A stretch of DNA of 64,000 nt from Pyrenula massariospora (lineage: Eukaryota > Ascomycota > Eurotiomycetes > Pyrenulales > Pyrenulaceae), in the NCBI GenBank assembly GCA_021030905.1, contig JAGFMI010000014.1, positions 372,001-436,000 of the forward strand, given 5' to 3'. The position numbers were made by a program, and so were the translations under genes. The notes under the pieces are model-generated. The model ran no database searches, was not told the DNA's origin, and saw only the letters and a list, made by a program, of their open reading frames with translations. Shown in pieces: positions 58,755 to 64,000 of the stretch. How positions within the stretch are numbered: the first letter of the stretch is position 1; the number at the start of each line of letters is the position of its first letter.

Positions 58755-59760
58755 ATGGCTGACTACGAGGAAAATAACGGTCGATACGAAGGCAAGCTTA
58801 TCTAATCTGTACATCATCTGGCTTTGATTGACCTCTTGAGATTTAGATGATCGCGCCTATGCCCGTGACCGCTCTGCGTCTCCGCGAGAAGCGCGTGGCG
58901 ATCGCAACCGTAGCCGCTCGCCTGTTGCTCGCGACGCCCGGTACGCCATGAGAATCTCTGAGCGACTTCCAAGTGTGATCTCGATCACTGACCATGCTTC
59001 ATAGCGGGCCTCCAGTCGACACGAGAATGAAGGATATTCAAGATGAAGAGGAAGGTGCCGTCAATTCTGGCTCTAACCTCTTCGTCACCGGCATACATCC
59101 ACGTCTTACCGAGGTTGATGTTTCGCGTTTATTTGAAAAATACGGGGAGGTTGACAACTGCTCCATCATGAAAGATCCTCATACCCAAGAATCTCGAGGC
59201 TTTGGCTTCGTGAATATGGTCAGTGCCTCACAAGCTGATGCAGCAAAAGAAGGATTACAGGGCGAAGTCATTGAAGGGCGGACCCTGAGTATCGAGAAGG
59301 CTCGACGTTCTCGTCCTCGCACGCCGACCCCGGGAAAATATTTCGGTCCTCCCAAGCGAGGTAAGCCTTTTCTTAGACGTCGGAGCACAATGCTGACGCA
59401 ACCTTAGGTGACTTCCGAGGTCGCGGTGGCCGCTTTGACCGCTATGAGGACCGTCGTGGCGGGTATGGCGGTCGTCGATACGACGATGGAGGCTATCGTG
59501 GAGGGTCTCGTTATGATCCATACGACCGTCGTGAGTATGGCGGTAGACGAGAGTACCGAGACGATTACGGGCCACGGGGCATTGACCGCTATGGCGGTGG
59601 CCGCGAAGACCGGTATAGCCGCGGTGATGACCGTCGTGGCGGAGGCGGAGGCTATCACAGGCACGAAGACCGTGGCTACGGCGGGCGCGACGAAAACCGA
59701 GAGTACGGCGGCGGTCGAGACTATGAGAGCCGTGATGATCGATACAGTGGCAGGCAGTAG
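58755..59760 (+). CDS. RRM and RGG-tail RNA-binding protein, Tra2-like
   Basis: Four exons: 58755-58791, 58847-58940, 59005-59360 and 59408-59760, total 840 nt in frame (279 residues). The first intron is GC-AG (donor GCAAGC after GAAG, acceptor TTTAG, 55 bp); the only in-frame GT alternative (GTCGAT) is poor. After an acidic start comes an Arg/Ser-rich stretch (residues about 14-43, RDRSASPREARG, RSRSPVARD), then one RRM (about 67-140) with RNP2 LFVTGI and RNP1 SRGFGFVNM. The tail from about 163 has many RGG, RYGG and GRD repeats rich in Tyr. RS plus RRM plus Gly/Arg tail is the order seen in Tra2-like and SR-related splicing proteins. Role in pre-mRNA processing is inferred from this. Confidence 0.9.
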
Positions 59761-61945
59761 AGTGGAATTGTCGACTCCAGGCTGCGCTGCATTTTGAGTC
59801 TCCGTCGGATCCTATCAACTCACCGTCCACACGCTTGTTGGGCGCGTCCTGCAATTGTTCAGCCTTCCTATTTTGTATTTCCAATAATTTTAGCCTTCTG
59901 AGGACGGCACAGCGCGACAGCGAACAGCCTGTCGCTACCAGTTTCATGAGTTCAAAAATCGATGTTCAGCACGCTCGGGGATTGCTGGAGCGACCTCTTC
60001 GTCACGTTTGTATCTCAGGCTGTTATTCTCGATTAATTCTTATGGAACGGCATCACAACCCTCTACGGGATCCGTGGGACATGCTTCGACATTATTCACA
60101 ATCAAATCAATCAATCGTGCATCAGTGTCGATAGTCACAGTCGTTCGCCGTACGGCCATAAAGTAACGACCGAGTGCTGGCCAACATGCCACTTCTGCGT
60201 CACCGTGCTTGTTTTCGAATTCATTGACTCGCCTGTATACGCCTGTAGCTGTGACGACGCCGCCATGATTTCTGCGATATGCCTTCACGCAGGACTCTTG
60301 CATGAAAGAAAGCCAGATCGCCATAGCACGTGTTCAATTCCCATCCGCAAAAGGTATTCGGTATCTCTAGACCGTCGCTCAACATTCTTATGCTCGCTTC
60401 TTCAGCTCGCACTCTGGACGTTACGTCTGCCACAATATTCGCAGCGCCTTACTCGTCTTAAGTGGATAAGGAAACTTCGCCTAGGGGCTTGTCAACATGA
60501 CCCCCAGTTGCTGTTGGAAATAATCAACGGCAGCAGCTACTTGTTTCTAGGTTTCATTTCACCGCACGCAGGCTTCGCACGTGCGCGCTTAAGTCGGCGC
60601 TTTCACATGTGAGTACTCTCCATCCATCTAGCTTCCACCGTAGCTTTCGTCCTTATTGTCAAACAATCCAGTACAACAGCTGCCCTCGAAGGACACCGTC
60701 ACTTATAACAACGCTATCCCTTTATCATTTTCACCTTGAGCATGATCTCCGACGCTTAGAGAGTTGCTGTGGCATTTAAGTACGATGATCTCATTTACTC
60801 GAGATTTCCTCTTGATCAGCTGGGGACGGCTACCGCAGGCTTCACTAACGGTAAATGCTTCTAGCTAACATTGACCACTGAAGTTGGTTCTGAGCCTTCG
60901 AGTTGTCCTGCTTGGGCATCCTCTTGTGGCCACACGATCCTGCAATGGACGTTCACATTGACTGATTCTAATGCGCTCTTCTATTAGCGTTCACGTTTGC
61001 CCCTGCAGATTAAAAGCAGGTCACATCGCAGATGTGTGATAGGCTTAGAGGTCTGCAGAACTTCATTGAGCAAGAGAATCTATCAAGAGGCTGGGACTTG
61101 GGCCAATGCTCCTGGATGTAGGATCTTAAGTCGCAAACAATGTCTTTGCCCGATCAAGCAATTGGTCCATCCTTTCCACCGGTCAGCGGTCGATGACCGA
61201 CTAGTGAAAGCTATCTTCTCTGTGCTTGGGTCGTCACAATTTCTGGAGGTGCAGGATCACAACGCCTGGTCGCCATCTAGGTCACCGACTCACACAGGAG
61301 GGCAGGATCTTCCAGCACAGGGCAGCAGAATCCCCGAGTCTGGCTGCAGGCTTTCGGCGAGAGCAGCAAACCAGCAGACTGATCACAGTTGACTAGCTGT
61401 GTGAATCGTGCAGTAGTCAGTCTGGTCGACCGTTAATCATCAGCGTCGGCAGGGGAGGTGGACGAGGTGATTGGCGGGATCTGGGGTCGGGAAGCGTCTG
61501 TTCATCGTGATACGGGAGATGTCCCAGCGCTTAGCGAGCACGCCCGCTGGTTGGTCGCTTGCCCCCTCCACCCGCAACCCCTCTTCTGCCCGCATCCTCT
61601 CCCTCTCCTGCACCACCGCGGACTGAAATGAGGTCGAGCGACTATATAGCCGCCCATCTCCTCTCGCATGAACTCTGCTCTCTTCCTCTCCTACAGTGTC
61701 TGTTTGACATCTATTTCTTGCTTCTATTTCCGTCGTTACTATTTTCATTCCCTCCGCGTTTGGCTGGTCCAATCAACCCACTCTCGTACCTCGCTGCTGC
61801 TGCTTAAACGTCATTCTTCATAATCCTCCAACGTCTTTTTCTTGTTGATCAAGAATAAAGGCTTCCGTAATAAAGCTCTGATCTTACCACATTCAAAGAC
61901 AATCCAAGAACACCCTCATTCAAAACCAATCCACCGACTACCAAA
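59761..61945. other. Intergenic, about 2.2 kb
   Basis: No supported gene apart from one weak ORF listed separately. The segment 61600-61850 is strongly pyrimidine-rich (TCTCCTCTC and TTTCTTCTTC-type runs), as in promoters of well-expressed fungal genes, and leads to the gene at 61946. Confidence 0.45.
60040..60324 (-). CDS. Weak open reading frame, unassigned
   Basis: A 94-residue frame from the ATG at 60324. The text (KAYRRNHGGVVTATGVYRRVNEFENKHGDAEV, TTVTIDTDARLIDLIVNNVEA) has coding-like composition and few stops around it, but no domain, signal peptide or neighbour gives a function. It may be an exon of an undetected gene or a chance frame. Confidence 0.25.
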   Translation of the reverse strand: MAIWLSFMQESCVKAYRRNHGGVVTATGVYRRVNEFENKHGDAEVACWPALGRYFMAVRRTTVTIDTDARLIDLIVNNVEACPTDPVEGCDAVP

Positions 61946-62335
61946 ATGCTCGCAGCGCGATCAGCCAAACCCAAGCTTTCTCTCAGCATCTCCACCGCCG
62001 CTACCAAGTCAAGCAGGCCTTCCCTCTCTCTGCCCTCACCAGCCGCGTTACCTCGGACTCCCATTTCCCCAACTCCCACAAGTCCGACGGCCCGCAACAC
62101 AAGACTCAACCAGCGGGGCTACTCTACCATGCAACAACCAACATTTGCCTACGCAAACCATAGCTCGGCAAAGAGTATCCTCAAGAAGGGCGCGTCACCT
62201 AGCTCTGCCAGCAAGCGTGCCAAGTTCAGCACTGAACCGACCATCTACTGCGTCACTCCCATCGAGAGGACCGAAGACTACTACGGTGACTACGTCAAGA
62301 TGTCGCGTGAGGAACGCCGATGGCAAGTGAGGTGA
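61946..62335 (+). CDS. Small conserved fungal protein, unknown function
   Basis: An intronless 129-residue protein. The first half is Ser/Pro/Ala-rich (ISTAATKSSRPSLSLPSPAALPRTP) and probably disordered. The second half has a compact pattern: SAKSILKKG, SKRAKF, TIYCVTPIERTEDYYGDYVKMSREERRW. I recall the SILKK...KR(V)xF...(V/I)xCVTPIE...YYGxYxKMSRxERRW pattern in many filamentous ascomycetes, where it has no known role. KRAKF resembles a PP1-docking RVxF motif but lacks the Val/Ile, so phosphatase binding is only a guess. A long CT-rich upstream region suggests good expression. Confidence 0.75.
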   Translation: MLAARSAKPKLSLSISTAATKSSRPSLSLPSPAALPRTPISPTPTSPTARNTRLNQRGYSTMQQPTFAYANHSSAKSILKKGASPSSASKRAKFSTEPTIYCVTPIERTEDYYGDYVKMSREERRWQVR

Positions 62336-64000
62336 AGGTTCAATTATTACATGGGATTGTTAGATAAACTCGACTACATCAGGGCCCGGCCCTGCACCTT
62401 CTCTCCATTAGGGCAATGGGAGACTTCGCTTCCTCACCGAGGCACGGCACTTGGGTGGGGTGATGCTGTTACGACATGACGAGAAGCTTCTTTTCTTCCT
62501 GCAGGGCACAACTAGGCAGACCTACTTTGGAAAGTCAATGTTCTTGCAAATGTATGATATTACAGATCGAGCTTAGGATTATGTAACCGAACGACTACTC
62601 AGACGAGTTCTACAGAGACCACTGTTAATGCAATTACTTTCTTGCACTGCTTGTACCTGTTCATAAATTCATCGTGATTCTCTTGTAGGCTCACTATCGG
62701 ATATCACGAGGTGAACATTGAAGGGGTTTGAGACAATTGAGGACTCCCAATCCCCTTTGTTAATTAACATTAATTTGATGTTGGCACTGTCACCAAATTC
62801 AATTGCTCCCCAATTTAGTAGGTCAATCGAGAGCAGAAATTCAGTTTAGGCACGTGACCGGTCCGTGTTCGCCCTCGCCCAAAGTGGACGCCTTCCACCC
62901 GTTACCTGACTCTTGGCGACATGTTCGGATGAATTTTGTCTGAGCGGCCGCTGTTTGACCTACACAGTCTTGATGTGGTTTTTGGTCTATTGCCTCAGCT
63001 CCAGCCATGACGATGAGACCTTATTAAAGAAACACCCTTCCTTTGCTGTAAGGGTGTTCTCTATTTTCTGCCAAAATCTATATTCGCGAGAGTGCTGCAT
63101 AGTGGAAATGCAGGGGTTTTCTTTTGCAGGCCTAAAATACAGACGACACAGATATATCGCTATTAGTAGCACCTTAATACCGACCTCTCCAACACGTTCG
63201 ATGCGGATGCCAAGAGGAGGAACTTGGGGGCCAAGCGCACCGCAAGCGACAGGCACTGGCTCGGCAAAGAGCACGGATCACAACGTTATAGGCAACATGG
63301 CTTCAGAGACTGTTTGAAGACTTGCGCCTGGTTCTCGAGCGGTTCCAAAGGATCTAAATGTTTTAGGTCAATACGTCTAGAATTGCGGCACTGCACGGCG
63401 GGTAGAAGCAGGAGCCAAGGCTGGCGCTTCACACCTGGATGCAGGTACAGCACGACCAGATCATGGGTGTGCAGGAGCTGTGCCGCAAAAGGGGGTGCTC
63501 TGAGCAAAAGCTAAATCCCGCAGTCGATCATGGAGAAGCTCACCGGTCGGGGCTGTCGCTATCTGTATGGCAGTTATGGTGGTGTTCGTGCGACCCCCCC
63601 GGGAGTGCGGGCGCTAACACCCTGCCAAGGCGATCTATTTCTGGAGAGTGGGTGCGTCAGCGCGCCGACGACTGCTTCGCTGTTCTCAACGCCGACGAAC
63701 CACAAGCCGGCCAGCCCTGGCCTCACGCGCCGGCCGTCGTCGCGACCGTCGCTTTTTTCGACCTATTTGACGTTGGAAGCCACCGACATAGCCCACTGCA
63801 GCCAGTAGGAAGTCCTTCCCCCCGCCGCCGACTGGCAATATCAGATCCAGAATGTGCGTGCTATTCGCACCGCGTTTGCCTGCCTACCGGAATCGCGCCG
63901 GGCTCGAGGAGACGACCGGGGATCCGGAGACGAAAATAGCCTCTCTGTGCCCTCCTTTCTCTGCCCAGAGGCGCCCCCCAAAAGACTGCGCATGCAGTTG
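62336..64000. other. Right edge, no supported gene
   Basis: 62336-62900 is the 3' flank of the preceding gene, with a CACGTG box at 62852-62857. From about 63200 the sequence becomes GC-rich, and after 63580 it is strongly so (CCCCCCCGGGAGTGCGGGCGC). Open frames there (63439-63939 and 63530-63808, plus) overlap and show no domain. It may be the promoter or leader of a gene beyond the window. Confidence 0.45.

Noticed and set aside
59255-59947. 230-residue minus-strand and 129-residue plus-strand frames over the RGG tail
   Set aside because: Both are out-of-frame readings of the repetitive RGG-coding sequence.
63439-63939. 166-residue plus-strand frame at the right edge
   Set aside because: GC-rich sequence keeps several frames open at once; no domain or start context.
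1-64000. Transposons, CRISPR arrays, rRNA and tRNA genes
   Set aside because: I looked for transposase or reverse-transcriptase motifs, regularly spaced repeats and tRNA-like B boxes by eye and saw none; a tRNA or repeat scan could still find some.

Overview
This window is nuclear DNA of a filamentous ascomycete (Pezizomycotina). The signs are many short introns of about 40-76 bp with GTAAGT-like donors and CTAAC/CTGAC-like branch points, fungal-only families (Zn2Cys6 regulator, NmrA-like protein, TmpA/ferric-reductase-like membrane protein, CAP10-type GT90 enzyme), and typical ascomycete housekeeping proteins. A leotiomycete is my guess from general impression; the sequence alone does not fix the class. 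I rebuilt the gene models by hand. Exon lengths of every multi-exon model listed above 0.5 confidence sum to a multiple of three.

Layout. 0-9 kb is sparse and accessory-like: a kinase-TPR fusion gene (minus), a frameshifted F-box remnant, and two weak small ORFs, separated by long stop-rich stretches. 9-18 kb holds NNF1 (kinetochore), a mitochondrial DUF5321-like protein and the 6.35-kb intronless separase gene. 18-28 kb holds S-formylglutathione hydrolase, a six-exon GT90 glycosyltransferase and the NAT10/Kre33 RNA cytidine acetyltransferase. 28-40 kb holds an AT-hook protein, an Mpd1-like protein disulfide isomerase ending in HDEL, an F-box protein and a four-helix membrane protein with a long disordered tail. 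40-44 kb holds a Dpy-30 domain protein (Sdc1 candidate) and mitochondrial QRI7. 44-51 kb is a small accessory group: an atypical SDR, a heme-only ferric-reductase-like protein, an NmrA-like protein and a Zn2Cys6 regulator. 52-64 kb holds a small conserved protein, the NuA3 subunit NTO1, an RRM-RGG protein and a short conserved protein, then a gene-poor end.

Shared themes. NNF1 and separase both act in chromosome segregation. Sdc1 (COMPASS, H3K4 methylation) and NTO1 (NuA3, reading H3K4 methylation in yeast) act on the same histone mark. The SDR, membrane protein, NmrA-like gene and Zn2Cys6 regulator could be one co-regulated set, but that is inference from adjacency only. The most unusual observations are the kinase-TPR architecture, two firm and one possible GC-AG introns, an 8-nt microexon in the isomerase gene, and the ferric-reductase-like protein that keeps both heme histidine pairs but stops before any FAD/NADPH domain. 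I found no transposase, CRISPR array, rRNA or tRNA gene.
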